Of a stretch of 51,945 bases of DNA, positions 15,858 to 23,942 are shown piece by piece (position 1 is the stretch's first letter; each line of letters begins with the position of its first letter). The position numbers and the translations under genes are program-made. The notes beneath the pieces are model-generated. The model was not told where the DNA came from and ran no database searches. It saw only the letters and a program-made list of their open reading frames with translations. The DNA lies in assembly GCA_017463245.1 (NCBI GenBank), contig JAFTPN010000085.1, forward strand, positions 1 to 51,945. Direction: 5' to 3'. This DNA is from Clostridia bacterium. GTDB taxonomy: Bacteria > Bacillota > Clostridia > Christensenellales > Aristaeellaceae.

Positions 15858-15887
15858 ATGGTAGCATATGGGCGGGGAGGTAGTCAA
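15858..15887 (-). promoter_or_regulatory. promoter for the mntP riboswitch transcript
   Basis: -35 TTGACT (15882-15887), 18-base spacer, -10 TACCAT (15858-15863). Transcription should start a few bases before the aptamer. Confidence 0.6.
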
Positions 15888-16390
15888 GACTAACTGGAGG
15901 CGAAGAGGGGGAGAAAAGCATGGTTTTTCCTTTGTTGATTTGCTTGTGTGGAGGTTTTCGGACGATGTGCATTGTTGGGGCGGGTGACGGAAGGAGGGGT
16001 TCTGCTGCTTGCTTCATTGCGATAGTTGGCTGTGCATTTGTAGGGGCGAACTGTGTTCGCCCGCCACGTTGCTTTTCCTGCCTGCTGGGCATATGTGCAG
16101 CGTGCGGGCGATCGCAGATCGCCCCTACATTTGCGCAGCGAAGCAGCAGGGCGCATGATGCGGCTTTCCACCTCATCCGGCCTTACGGCCACCTTCCCCT
16201 CAAGGGGAAGGCTTTTGCATGGTCATACACCATGGCTTCCCCTTGAGGGGAAGCTGTCGCCGCAGCGACTGATGAGGTGGAAAGTCCCTTTCCCCGCGTC
16301 GCGGCGCGACCGTACTCGCGCCGTGACCCCTGCTTATGTGCGTACGAAACGCCATCCCCGAATGGGTCCAGGGATGAAATCCCTGGTGGT
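15888..16390. repeat. mosaic palindromic repeat array A
   Basis: No gene is visible. Two inverted copies of the GGGGCGA..TCGCCC module lie at 16040-16067 and 16104-16130. A 121-bp element with perfect 14-base terminal inverted repeats lies at 16164-16284. The module GCGTCGCGGCGCGACCG..CGCCGTGACCCC is at about 16291-16330, followed by a short AGGGAT/ATCCCT hairpin near 16370. The same modules recur in the same order in arrays C, F, G and H. Confidence 0.75.
16164..16284. mobile_element. MITE-like 121-bp palindromic element
   Basis: Ends in CTTTCCACCTCATC and its exact inverted copy GATGAGGTGGAAAG. Internally it has two CTTCCCCT..AGGGGAAG palindromes in mirror order and no ORF. Full-length relatives are at 24810-24931, 33413-33534 and 40168-40288, and a half copy at 19157-19216. 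No transposase is present and target-site duplications are not obvious. Confidence 0.55.
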
Positions 16391-16408
16391 ATTTCTTGTG
16401 TACTTTTG

Positions 16409-16437
16409 TTGACGGGGCGCATTTGTTTTCATATAAT
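16409..16437 (+). promoter_or_regulatory. sigma-A promoter of the 2-oxoacid:ferredoxin oxidoreductase operon
   Basis: -35 TTGACG (16409-16414), 17-base spacer, -10 TATAAT (16432-16437), 30 bases before the ferredoxin-subunit start. Confidence 0.85.
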
Positions 16438-16467
16438 AATACAATACCGATTCAGGAAGGAGGCGGC

Positions 16468-16674
16468 ATGATGGCCAAGTTGACCATTGCCACGGAGATC
16501 TGCAAGGGCTGCGGCCTGTGTGCAGATGTTTGCCCCAAGAAGCTGCTGGCATTGAGCCACGACATCAACAGCAAGGGCTATCACCCCATCGCCATTACCG
16601 ATCAGGAGAAGTGCATTGGCTGCGCGTTCTGCGCCCGGATGTGTCCTGATGCTGTGATTAAAGTAGAGAAGTGA
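16468..16674 (+). CDS. 2-oxoacid:ferredoxin oxidoreductase, ferredoxin-like delta subunit
   Basis: A 68-residue protein with two complete [4Fe-4S] motifs, CKGCGLCADVCP and CIGCAFCARMCP. It carries electrons from the oxidoreductase core to free ferredoxin. AAGGAGG precedes two adjacent ATG codons (16468 and 16471), either of which may be used. It is first in a tight four-gene operon (delta, alpha, beta, gamma), the usual order for VorDBAC/KorDABC enzymes of anaerobes. Confidence 0.93.
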   Translation: MMAKLTIATEICKGCGLCADVCPKKLLALSHDINSKGYHPIAITDQEKCIGCAFCARMCPDAVIKVEK

Positions 16675-16684
16675 GGTTAAAACC

Positions 16685-17758
16685 ATGGGTCAGAAAATGC
16701 TCATGAAGGGCAATGAGGCCATTGCCGAGGCCGCCATCCAGGCCGGATGCCGGTTCTTCTTCGGCTACCCCATCACGCCCCAGAACCAGATCCCCGAATA
16801 TATGTCCAAGCGTTTGCCCAAGGTGGAGGGCGGCTGCTTTTTGCAGGCTGAAAGCGAAGTGGCGGCCATCAACATGGTGTATGGTGCCGCTGGCGCCGGC
16901 GCCCGTGTGATGACCTCCTCCTCCAGCCCCGGAATCTCCCTGAAGCAGGAGGGCATCAGCTACATCGTTGGTGCCGAGCTGCCCTGCGTCATCGTGAACA
17001 TGGTGCGCGGCGGCCCCGGCCTGGGTTCCATCCAGCCTGCCCAGAGCGACTATTATCAGTCCACCCGCGGCGGCGGCCATGGCGACTATCGCATGCTGGT
17101 GCTGGCGCCTTCCTCTGTGCAGGAGGCCGTGGAGCTGACCCAGAAGGCCTTCGACCTGGCGGACAAGTACCGCAATCCTGTGCTGATCATGGGCGACGGC
17201 CTCATCGGCCAGATGATGGAGCCTGTGGAAATGCCGGAGTATGTCAAGCCTGAGCTGCCCGAAAAGACCTGGGCTGCCACCGGCTGGAAGCCCGGCTGCG
17301 GCCGCGACCGCGCCATCATCAACAGCCTGTATATCGATCCTAACGTGCTGGAGCAGCACAACCGCAAGCTGTTCGCCAAGTATGCAGTGATGGAGCAGGA
17401 GGAGTGCCGCTGGCAGGAGGAAATGACCGACGATGCGGATTATGTGATCGTTGCCTATGGCACCACCGCCCGTATCGCCCGCAGCGCTATGCGCAAGCTG
17501 CGCGAGAATGGCATCAAGGTGGGTCTGATCCGTCCCATCACCCTGTGGCCCTTCCCCAATGCACCCATCCAGAAGGCCGCCGAGCACGCCAAGGCCTTCC
17601 TGACCGTGGAAATGTCCATGGGTCAGATGGTGGACGACGTGCGCTTGGCCGTGAACGGCAAGAAGCCTGTGGAATTCTACGGCCGCACCGGCGGCATTGT
17701 GCCCACGGTGCGCGAGATCGTGGAGCAGATCGAGAACATGGCAAAGGAGGCGAAGTAA
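16685..17758 (+). CDS. vorB: 2-oxoacid:ferredoxin oxidoreductase alpha subunit (VorB type)
   Basis: A 357-residue subunit with the conserved start [25 protein letters not shown], and [26 protein letters not shown] that shape the active site for thiamine-bound substrate. The C-terminal domain contains [12 protein letters not shown]. The closest style is VorB (2-ketoisovalerate oxidoreductase), which oxidises branched 2-oxoacids to acyl-CoA with reduced ferredoxin. Oxoglutarate (Kor) specificity cannot be excluded. The start lies 10 bases after the delta subunit stop. Confidence 0.92.
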   Translation: MGQKMLMKGNEAIAEAAIQAGCRFFFGYPITPQNQIPEYMSKRLPKVEGGCFLQAESEVAAINMVYGAAGAGARVMTSSSSPGISLKQEGISYIVGAELPCVIVNMVRGGPGLGSIQPAQSDYYQSTRGGGHGDYRMLVLAPSSVQEAVELTQKAFDLADKYRNPVLIMGDGLIGQMMEPVEMPEYVKPELPEKTWAATGWKPGCGRDRAIINSLYIDPNVLEQHNRKLFAKYAVMEQEECRWQEEMTDDADYVIVAYGTTARIARSAMRKLRENGIKVGLIRPITLWPFPNAPIQKAAEHAKAFLTVEMSMGQMVDDVRLAVNGKKPVEFYGRTGGIVPTVREIVEQIENMAKEAK

Positions 17759-17759
17759 G

Positions 17760-18497
17760 ATGGCAGTCGTTTATGAAAAGACCAAGATGCTGACTGACAA
17801 GCCTCTGCACTATTGCCCCGGCTGCACCCACGGCATCATCCACCGCCTGGTGGCCGAGGCCATCGACGAGCTGGGCGTGCAGGACAAGGCCATCGGCGTT
17901 GCGCCCGTTGGCTGCGCCGTGTTCGCCTATGATTACTTCAACTGCGATATGATGGAAGCTGCCCATGGCCGTGCTCCCGCTGTGGCCACCGGCTGCAAGC
18001 GCGTGAACCCCAACAACGTGGTATTCACCTATCAGGGCGACGGCGACCTGGCCTCCATCGGCGCGGCGGAGATCACCCACGCGGCCACCCGTGGCGAGAA
18101 CATCACCGTGATCTTCGTCAACAACGCCATTTACGGCATGACCGGCGGCCAGATGGCTCCCACCACCCTGCCCGGTCAGGTGACCACCACCAGCCCCTAT
18201 GGCCGCGACCCCAACCATTGCGGCTATCCCATCCGCGTCAGCGAAATGCTGGCCACCCTGGATGGCCCCGCCTACATCGCCCGCGTGTCCGTCCATGACG
18301 TGAAGCACATCATGGAAGCGAAGAAGGCCATCAAGAAGGCCTTCCAGATGCAGATCGAGGGCAAGGGCTTTGCACTGGTGGAGGTGCTGTCCTCCTGCCC
18401 CACCAACTGGGGCATGACCCCGCAGGAAGCCCTGAAGTGGCTGCAGGAAAACATGATCCCCCAGTATCCCCTGGGCGTGAAGAAGGAGGTCGAGTGA
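17760..18497 (+). CDS. 2-oxoacid:ferredoxin oxidoreductase beta subunit (TPP-binding)
   Basis: A 245-residue thiamine diphosphate subunit. HYCPGCTHG near residue 17 and the TPP/Mg motif [12 protein letters not shown], ending with [11 protein letters not shown], are intact. The start ATG directly follows the alpha stop codon (TAAGATG), with AAAGGAGG inside the end of the alpha gene. Together with alpha it forms the catalytic core that decarboxylates the 2-oxoacid. Confidence 0.94.
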   Translation: MAVVYEKTKMLTDKPLHYCPGCTHGIIHRLVAEAIDELGVQDKAIGVAPVGCAVFAYDYFNCDMMEAAHGRAPAVATGCKRVNPNNVVFTYQGDGDLASIGAAEITHAATRGENITVIFVNNAIYGMTGGQMAPTTLPGQVTTTSPYGRDPNHCGYPIRVSEMLATLDGPAYIARVSVHDVKHIMEAKKAIKKAFQMQIEGKGFALVEVLSSCPTNWGMTPQEALKWLQENMIPQYPLGVKKEVE

Positions 18498-18498
18498 G

Positions 18499-19035
18499 AT
18501 GGAAGCTCAATTCCTGATTGCCGGTTTCGGCGGACAGGGCGTGCTGCTGATCGGCCAGCTGCTGGCCAAGGCTGCCATGCACGACGGCATGAATGTCTCC
18601 TGGATGCCCTCCTACGGCCCTGAAATGCGCGGCGGCGAAGCCAACTGCGCCGTGGTGGTCTCCGATGAACCCATCGGCAGCCCCCTGGTCACCGAGCCGC
18701 CCATCGCGGTCATCATGAACAAGCCCTCCATGCTGAAGTTCACCCCTTCCATGGAAAAGGGCGGCCTGATGCTCTACAATTCCTCCCTGATCGACATTGA
18801 GCCCGACCGTGAGGACATCACCGCCGTGGCCATCGATTGCAACGGCATTGCGGAAAAGCTGGGCAACGCCCGCACCGCCAACATGGTCATGCTGGGCGCC
18901 ATCATCCAGCGCACCGGCGTTATCTCCATCGACAGCGCCATGGAGGCCCTCAAGGCCACCTTCGGCCCCAAAAAGGAACACCTCCTCCCCATCAACCGCG
19001 CTGCCATGGAAGCCGGCGCAGAAGCGGCGAAGTAA
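18499..19035 (+). CDS. 2-oxoacid:ferredoxin oxidoreductase gamma subunit
   Basis: A 178-residue subunit starting EAQFLIAGFGGQGVLLIGQLLA, with SYGPEMRGGEANCAVVVSD, the standard signature of the gamma (CoA-side) domain of 2-oxoacid:acceptor oxidoreductases. It overlaps the beta gene end closely (GTGAGATG), with AAGGAGG upstream. Last gene of the operon; a duplicated hairpin module and a Rho-independent terminator follow. Confidence 0.94.
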   Translation: MEAQFLIAGFGGQGVLLIGQLLAKAAMHDGMNVSWMPSYGPEMRGGEANCAVVVSDEPIGSPLVTEPPIAVIMNKPSMLKFTPSMEKGGLMLYNSSLIDIEPDREDITAVAIDCNGIAEKLGNARTANMVMLGAIIQRTGVISIDSAMEALKATFGPKKEHLLPINRAAMEAGAEAAK

Positions 19036-19046
19036 CGGGTGCAAGA

Positions 19047-19112
19047 TGCGAGAGGGCGGCTTTTTCTGAGAAAAAGCCCCCTCTCGCGCTCTCCCCGAAA
19101 AAGCGGCGACTT
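19047..19112. repeat. 66-bp hairpin module, copy 1 of 2
   Basis: Begins GCGAGAGGGCGGCTTTTT, then GAAAAAGCCCCCTCTC as the opposite arm, then a short GC-rich tail. A near-identical copy is at 44963-45029. Both copies follow a stop codon by about 10-20 bases and could act as terminators or mRNA 3' ends. Confidence 0.7.
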
Positions 19113-19156
19113 TTGGCATAGCATGCACTTCAATGCGGCTGTAAGGGAAGTGCAGA

Positions 19157-19216
19157 AAGCCTTCCCCTTGAGGGGAAGGTGACCGAGCGTAAGCGAGGTC
19201 GGATGAGGTGGAAACT
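19157..19216. repeat. half copy of the GATGAGGTGGAAA element (array B)
   Basis: Contains CCTTCCCCTTGAGGGGAAGG and ends GGATGAGGTGGAAA, equal to one arm of the element at 16164-16284. The other arm is missing. Confidence 0.65.
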
Positions 19217-19230
19217 TTCAAAAATGAATT

Positions 19231-19260
19231 GCTGCAAAAAAAGCAGCTTTTTTTGTTTTT
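19231..19260 (+). terminator. terminator after the oxidoreductase operon
   Basis: GCTGC pairs with GCAGC around seven A residues, followed by TTTTTTTGTTTTT. Confidence 0.7.
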
Positions 19261-19329
19261 GGAGAAGGAGTTTTGCTTGCTCTCAGAGAATGAGAACATA
19301 TGTTCTTTTTTTACAAAGGAGGATGAACC

Positions 19330-19887
19330 ATGAGCGTTTATGATGTATGCCCGGTGCTGAAAAGCGAAAACTTCACCCTGCGGCTGGTGGAGCGGGAGGA
19401 CGCGCCAGCCCTGCTCCACGTCTACAGCGACGAGCAGGCGGTGCCGCTGTTCAACGGCGACAACTGCAACGGCGACGACTTCCATTATACCACCCTGGAG
19501 CGGATGGAGCAGGCCATCGACTTCTGGCTGAAGTCCTACCATGAGTGGAAGTGCTTTGTCCGCTGGACGATCCTGGCGGGGGAGGAACCCATCGGCACGG
19601 TGGAGCTGTTCCACCGCCTGGCGGAGGACGCCTTCAACCACCACGGCCTGCTGCGGCTTGACCTGCGCTCCGATTACGAAACGCTGCCCAACCTGATGGA
19701 GCTGCTGGCGCTTTTGCACCAGCACGCCTACGAGCTGTTCGATTGCCCCATCCTGGCCACCAAAGCGCCCGCCTTTGCCCAAACCCGCTGCGAGGCCCTG
19801 CGGCAGAGCGGGTACATCCCCTCGGCCAGCAAGATTGTGGGGCATGATGGCACGGAGTATGGGGAGTATTGGGTGAGGGAGGAGTAA
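19330..19887 (+). CDS. GNAT-family N-acetyltransferase
   Basis: A 185-residue protein whose N-terminal half (TLRLVEREDAPALLHVYSDE) and the central IGTVELFHR strand fit the RimJ/RimL-like acetyl-CoA-dependent acetyltransferases. The classical Q/RxxGxG/A acetyl-CoA loop is not clear, so the C-terminal half is divergent and activity is less certain. ATG follows AAAGGAGG. The gene appears to stand alone between the vor operon terminator and repeat array C. Substrate unknown. Confidence 0.75.
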   Translation: MSVYDVCPVLKSENFTLRLVEREDAPALLHVYSDEQAVPLFNGDNCNGDDFHYTTLERMEQAIDFWLKSYHEWKCFVRWTILAGEEPIGTVELFHRLAEDAFNHHGLLRLDLRSDYETLPNLMELLALLHQHAYELFDCPILATKAPAFAQTRCEALRQSGYIPSASKIVGHDGTEYGEYWVREE

Positions 19888-20321
19888 AATTAGAAATTAT
19901 GAATTCGGAATTATGAATTCGGAATTGAGAGTGTGGCACGGGCGGGCGATGGCAGATCGCCCCTACAGGTGCACGGTAACCAAAAGGCTCCCTTGTGTAA
20001 AGGGAGCTGCCCCGAAGGGGCTGAGGGATTGAAAGTTGCATCTTAGCACATCTGCATACGGAGTGGTGCAAGCAGCGCCAATCCCTCCGTCAGCCGCAAG
20101 CGGCTGCCACCTCCCTTTACACAAGGGAGGCTTTTGGGGTGCGTAACCAAACAGTCCCCGCGTCGCGGCGCGACTGTATTCGCGCCGTGACCCCAAAGGA
20201 AAACCCATCCTGTATGCTCACACAGGATGGGTTTCGAAAGGGCTGAAAGCCCTTCGTGGGAGAGTCCAGAGAGGGCAAAGCCCTCTCTGGTGGGGTTTCC
20301 AAAGGGGCAAAGCCCCTTTGG
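19888..20321. repeat. mosaic palindromic repeat array C
   Basis: In order: an AATTCGGAAT-type module (19889-19930); GCGGGCGATGGCAGATCGCCC (about 19940-19968); a 150-bp element bounded by AAGGCTCCCTTGTGTAAAGG and its inverted copy (19984-20133); GCGTCGCGGCGCGACTG..CGCCGTGACCCC (20154-20194); and three nested stems such as AAAGGGC/GCCCTTT and AGAGAGGGC/GCCCTCTCT (20225-20321). They abut the prsA-like stop codon. No gene is visible. Confidence 0.75.
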
Positions 20322-21812
20322 TTACTTCAGCGCATCGTAGTTGACGGTGGCGTTGGCTTCGGTGACCCACTGGGCGAGGGTCTGGTCGTAGGTGGTTTCC
20401 TGCTTGGTGGTGAGCTGGCCGGCGGTCAGTTCTTCCTGGACTTCCTCCATGGGGATGGCGCCCTCGGCCACGTCGGCGGTGTACTGGATGATGTAATAGC
20501 CATAGGCGCCGCGGGTCTTGGGGGAGATGTCGCCCACGTTCTTCAGCGCCATGGCGGCGGTGACGAAGGGCTCGTCAAAGCTGGTGAAGCCTTCGCAAAC
20601 GGCATAGCCGGTGATGGCGGTGGCAGCGCCTTCCTTCATGCCGGGGTCATCGGTCTTTTCGGCCATGAGGGCGTCCCAGTCCGCGCCTTCCTTCAGCTGG
20701 GCGATGATCGTATCCGCCTCGGCGTCCAGGTTGGCAAAGGCATTGTTGGTGGCGGTGGTCAGCTGGTGCTGATAGAAGGCCAGCAGCGCCTTGGCCTCGG
20801 CCAGGGACTTCACGGCGGCGGCAGTGGCCTCGTCCACGGTCTCGTCAAAGTCGGCGGTCACTTCCATGGCGGGCGCCTGGGTGGCCACGGGGTCGGTCAG
20901 GTTGGTGGCGGTGGCGGCGAAGGACACGGCCATGGCGGGCTGCGCCATGCTGACGGTGACCTTGGTGAGCAGCGCATCCGCATCGGCAACGCCCAGGTTG
21001 GTAAGGGCAGTTTCGGCGGCGGTCACGGCGGCCTTCTGCTCGGCGATGAGGCCTTCCACCTCACTGAGCAGCGCCAGATCATCGGGGGTGAACTCCACCA
21101 GGATCTGCTTCACCATGCGGTAGCCGGCGGGACGATAATAAGCGGTGGTGCTGGCATTGTTGATGCGGGCGCCATAGGCGCTGGGCGTGGTCTCGAAGGT
21201 GGCGCGGTCGGCCTCCACGCTCTGGGTGTAGGCAGCCAGCAGCTCCTCGTCGGTCACGGTCACATCCTTCACGATGTGGGCGTAGAGCTTATCCTGGAGC
21301 AGGTAGGCGGTCTCGGACTCCGCCAGCAGCTCGCGGGTCACGCCCAGCTCTTCACACTTGGCGATCAGGGCGGCGTCCAGCTCCTCGCCGGTGAGCTCGG
21401 TATCGGCAAAATAGCTGGCCTTCACGCTCTCCAGGTTCTGCGTCCAGGCAGTTTCCACCGCGGCGTCCAGCTCGGCCTGTTCCTCTTCGGTCAGGGTGGA
21501 GAGCCCCAGCTCGTTGATCTTCTGGGTCATCACGGCTTCCTCGATGAGGTAGTTGATGACCTGCTCCTGTGCCTGGGCAATGGTCTCAGGGTCGTTGGCA
21601 TCGAAGGCCATGCCGTACATGGAATAGATATAGTTCATGTAGGACAGCTGGTAGGCCACCTCGTCCTGCACCTGACCCTTGGTGTACACGGTGGCGCCCA
21701 CGCGGATGATCTCGGTGGCGCGATCCACCTCGGGATCCTTTTCAACCAGGGCGCAGCCGGTGAGCAGCATGGCCACGGCCACCAGCAGCGCGAGCAGGGA
21801 CTTCTTACGCAT
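20322..21812 (-). CDS. PrsA/SurA-like peptidyl-prolyl isomerase lipoprotein
   Basis: A 496-residue extracytoplasmic foldase. The signal peptide ends in lipobox LLTGC (Cys20), so it should be membrane-anchored. A long helical SurA_N-like chaperone region (about 25-230) is followed by parvulin PPIase pieces: YRMVKQILVEF begins the domain, and FDEPFVTAAMALKNVGDISP with GYYIIQY ends it. Between them about 170 residues of Ala/Thr-rich sequence are inserted, so the domain is split. ATG 21812 follows AAGGAGAG. It is the last gene of the long minus-strand run but has its own promoter. Confidence 0.88.
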   Translation of the reverse strand: MRKKSLLALLVAVAMLLTGCALVEKDPEVDRATEIIRVGATVYTKGQVQDEVAYQLSYMNYIYSMYGMAFDANDPETIAQAQEQVINYLIEEAVMTQKINELGLSTLTEEEQAELDAAVETAWTQNLESVKASYFADTELTGEELDAALIAKCEELGVTRELLAESETAYLLQDKLYAHIVKDVTVTDEELLAAYTQSVEADRATFETTPSAYGARINNASTTAYYRPAGYRMVKQILVEFTPDDLALLSEVEGLIAEQKAAVTAAETALTNLGVADADALLTKVTVSMAQPAMAVSFAATATNLTDPVATQAPAMEVTADFDETVDEATAAAVKSLAEAKALLAFYQHQLTTATNNAFANLDAEADTIIAQLKEGADWDALMAEKTDDPGMKEGAATAITGYAVCEGFTSFDEPFVTAAMALKNVGDISPKTRGAYGYYIIQYTADVAEGAIPMEEVQEELTAGQLTTKQETTYDQTLAQWVTEANATVNYDALK

Positions 21813-21854
21813 AAAACATACTCTCCTTGATCTACTGTGATAGGGGACTTTTTT

Positions 21855-21884
21855 ATTATACCGCAATTCGGTGGGGGATAGCAA
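21855..21884 (-). promoter_or_regulatory. promoter for the prsA-like gene
   Basis: -35 TTGCTA (21879-21884), 18-base spacer, -10 TATAAT (21855-21860). Confidence 0.65.
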
Positions 21885-21917
21885 GGGATAAGCTGTGAAA
21901 TGTCCGTGAACAAAGGA

Positions 21918-22826
21918 TTACAGGGACTCGCGGAGGTCGTATTTCTCCTTCAGGTAGCCATCCAGATTGCCGTATTCGCTCACGGTGATCTCCTGAATGC
22001 CCAGGCGCTTCATCATGGCGGACAGGATGCAGATGCCGTGGACGACGATATCGGCACGGTGGGGCTGCAGGCCGGGGAGCGTCAGGCGCTCGGCCATGGG
22101 CATATCGGATAGCAGCAGCGCCTGGCGCTCCACTTCCTCCAGGGTGAGGCGGGTGCCGTGCATGTAGGTGCGATCCGTCCAACGGATGCCCTTCACCATG
22201 GCGGCCAGGGTGGTAAAGGTGCCGCCGGTGCCGATCCAGCGGTCGGGGAAGCTCAGCGTGGGGTGGTGGGCAAGCTTTTGCTCCAGGATGTCGGTGGCCA
22301 GCTGCTCCACGGCGGGGAGGTCGCCATGCCCGGTGATGGGCGCCTGGCGGAAGAGGCGCACCGCGCCCATCTGGCAGGAGAAGGCACACACCAGGTGGGC
22401 GCCTTGCCCCACCACCAGCTCGGTGGAGCCGCCGCCGATGTCGATCACGCCGCTGTAGCCCCCATCGGTGGCACCCAGGAAGGAGAGCTGCGCCTCCCGG
22501 TAGCCGGAGCAGATCTCCAGCTCCACCTGGGCTTCCTCCAGCAGACGCTGGGCGAATTCGGCCTGGTTGCTGGCATCGCGGGTGGCGGAGGTGGCAAAGA
22601 GATGCACCGCCTCAGCGCCCTGCTCCCGGGCTTCCTGCGCCATGCGGGTCACGGCGGCCAGGGTGGCGTCCATGGCGGATTGGCTCAGGTTGCCGCTTGC
22701 GTCCAGGCCGGCAAAAAGGCGGGTGCCTTCCCTGTCGCGCATCAGGCGGCGGAAGGAGCCGCCCTCCATATCGATCAGCAGCATTCTCACAGAATTGGAT
22801 CCAATGCCGATGGCAGCAGCTTTCAT
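21918..22826 (-). CDS. Ppx/GppA phosphatase family protein
   Basis: A 302-residue member of the exopolyphosphatase/pppGpp phosphatase family. The actin-fold motifs are clear: AIGIGSNSVRMLL at the start, ATSATRDASN, and DIGGGSTELVVG (about residue 130). The C-terminal HD-like extension of larger Ppx enzymes is absent, as in many Clostridial forms. ATG 22826 follows AGGAGG. It is downstream of divIC, a neighbourhood in which Ppx/GppA genes are common in Clostridia. It may act on polyphosphate or on (p)ppGpp; the sequence does not decide. Confidence 0.9.
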   Translation of the reverse strand: MKAAAIGIGSNSVRMLLIDMEGGSFRRLMRDREGTRLFAGLDASGNLSQSAMDATLAAVTRMAQEAREQGAEAVHLFATSATRDASNQAEFAQRLLEEAQVELEICSGYREAQLSFLGATDGGYSGVIDIGGGSTELVVGQGAHLVCAFSCQMGAVRLFRQAPITGHGDLPAVEQLATDILEQKLAHHPTLSFPDRWIGTGGTFTTLAAMVKGIRWTDRTYMHGTRLTLEEVERQALLLSDMPMAERLTLPGLQPHRADIVVHGICILSAMMKRLGIQEITVSEYGNLDGYLKEKYDLRESL

Positions 22827-22884
22827 GGCTTGTCCTCCTAATGTGAAAAAGTGTAAAGAAAAAAGTCCGCACAAACGGACTTAC

Positions 22885-23226
22885 TCAATAAACCATTTCC
22901 TGCATCAAAATACGCAGCTCTGCTTCGGTGTAGCCCTCCAGGCACTCGGGATTCACGATCTCGAAGCGCAGTTCGCCCGGCTTGAGGAAGGCATAATCCG
23001 TGCGGGCGCGGCTTTCGATGTAGCTGGTGGTGCCCACCTGGGAAAGCTCGCTGGTGAGGGCGAGCTGATCGTTCTGCAAACGGGTGAGGGTGCGCTGCAG
23101 GGCAGCCTGCTGGTTGTTGACCTCCTGCAGGTCCTGCTTGTTGCGCCAGAAGGCCCAGCCGAACAAAGCCAGAATCACCACGCATACCAGCGCCAGCGCC
23201 TGCCAGCGTACCACAACGCGATCCAT
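22885..23226 (-). CDS. divIC: Septum formation initiator family protein (DivIC/FtsB-like)
   Basis: A 113-residue single-pass protein. A membrane helix (about residues 9-27) is followed by a coiled coil rich in Leu, Gln and Asn (28-65), then YIESRARTDYAFLKPGEL, the usual motif after the coiled coil in DivIC/FtsB. It recruits and stabilises the FtsL-containing divisome complex. It sits directly after yabQ, as in Bacillus and many Clostridia (yabP-yabQ-divIC), which supports the name. Confidence 0.9.
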   Translation of the reverse strand: MDRVVVRWQALALVCVVILALFGWAFWRNKQDLQEVNNQQAALQRTLTRLQNDQLALTSELSQVGTTSYIESRARTDYAFLKPGELRFEIVNPECLEGYTEAELRILMQEMVY

Positions 23227-23232
23227 CCCGGC

Positions 23233-23619
23233 TCACCTCTCTTCATCCATGTGTAGATTTGATTCATCATCCACCGGGCGTTTTCCTGCTTTTGGCGGGT
23301 GGGAATCCTTATATTTTTGCAAAAGCCTGCCCAGCGCTGCAATGGGCTGGGACAATCCGGCAAGATACAGCAAAATCCCCAGCAGAATGCCCAGCGCCCC
23401 ATAGGCGCGCAGCCCCTGGTGATAGCGCAGCATCACCCCGAAGAGCATGGCGGCGCAGCACAGGGCGGTGAGCCCATCCCACACCCCGGCAAGCACGGGG
23501 TGATGGCGGCGCAGGGCAATGCCCAGGTGCAGCATGGCGCCCAGCACCAGCCCGCAGACCATCAGCGAAAGGAAGGCCTGCTCCTGCTGCTGGTGGGCGA
23601 AGAGGGTCTCCAGCATCAT
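23233..23619 (-). CDS. yabQ: Spore cortex biosynthesis protein YabQ
   Basis: A 128-residue membrane protein with four hydrophobic segments (about 13-35, 43-63, 69-88 and a shorter one) and a charged tail, matching YabQ, which is needed for spore cortex formation and sits in the forespore outer membrane. Sequence conservation in the family is low, so the call leans on topology and on position between yabP and divIC. It overlaps the yabP stop by four bases (ATGA-type coupling). Confidence 0.88.
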   Translation of the reverse strand: MMLETLFAHQQQEQAFLSLMVCGLVLGAMLHLGIALRRHHPVLAGVWDGLTALCCAAMLFGVMLRYHQGLRAYGALGILLGILLYLAGLSQPIAALGRLLQKYKDSHPPKAGKRPVDDESNLHMDEER

Positions 23620-23897
23620 CCCAGCGCCCGGCGGAGGAACCCGCCCCTGCGCCCCTTGGGCGTGCCATCGTAGGCAGCGCTGTCGATGGATCCCTCCAAG
23701 AGCAGCTTGCCCTCTTCCAACTGCAGGCTGGAAACGTGCAGACCCGTGCCGGTGAGGATCAGCCGCCCGCCGTGGGTGTGGAGGATCACGGTGCTTTCGT
23801 CAAAGCTCTCCACATCCGTCACGCCGGTGAGGCTGGCCTTGGCGCGGCGGTCGATGGCGAGGCTGAAGGGCTTTTCAGCGGTGGTGTTTTTCTGCAT
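23616..23897 (-). CDS. yabP: Sporulation protein YabP
   Basis: A 93-residue protein with the YabP/YqfC beta-rich core: SLTGVTDVESFDESTVILHTHGG, then LILTGTGLHVSSLQLEEGKLLLEG. It is a spore coat-associated factor made in the mother cell. ATG 23897 is preferred because AAGGAGG lies seven bases upstream; another ATG two codons earlier is too close to it. First gene of the yabP-yabQ-divIC set and good evidence that this organism can sporulate. Confidence 0.93.
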   Translation of the reverse strand: MQKNTTAEKPFSLAIDRRAKASLTGVTDVESFDESTVILHTHGGRLILTGTGLHVSSLQLEEGKLLLEGSIDSAAYDGTPKGRRGGFLRRALG

Positions 23898-23942
23898 GGG
23901 CATCCCTCCTTGATGGGATACCCTATGCGGCGCACCTGCCGC

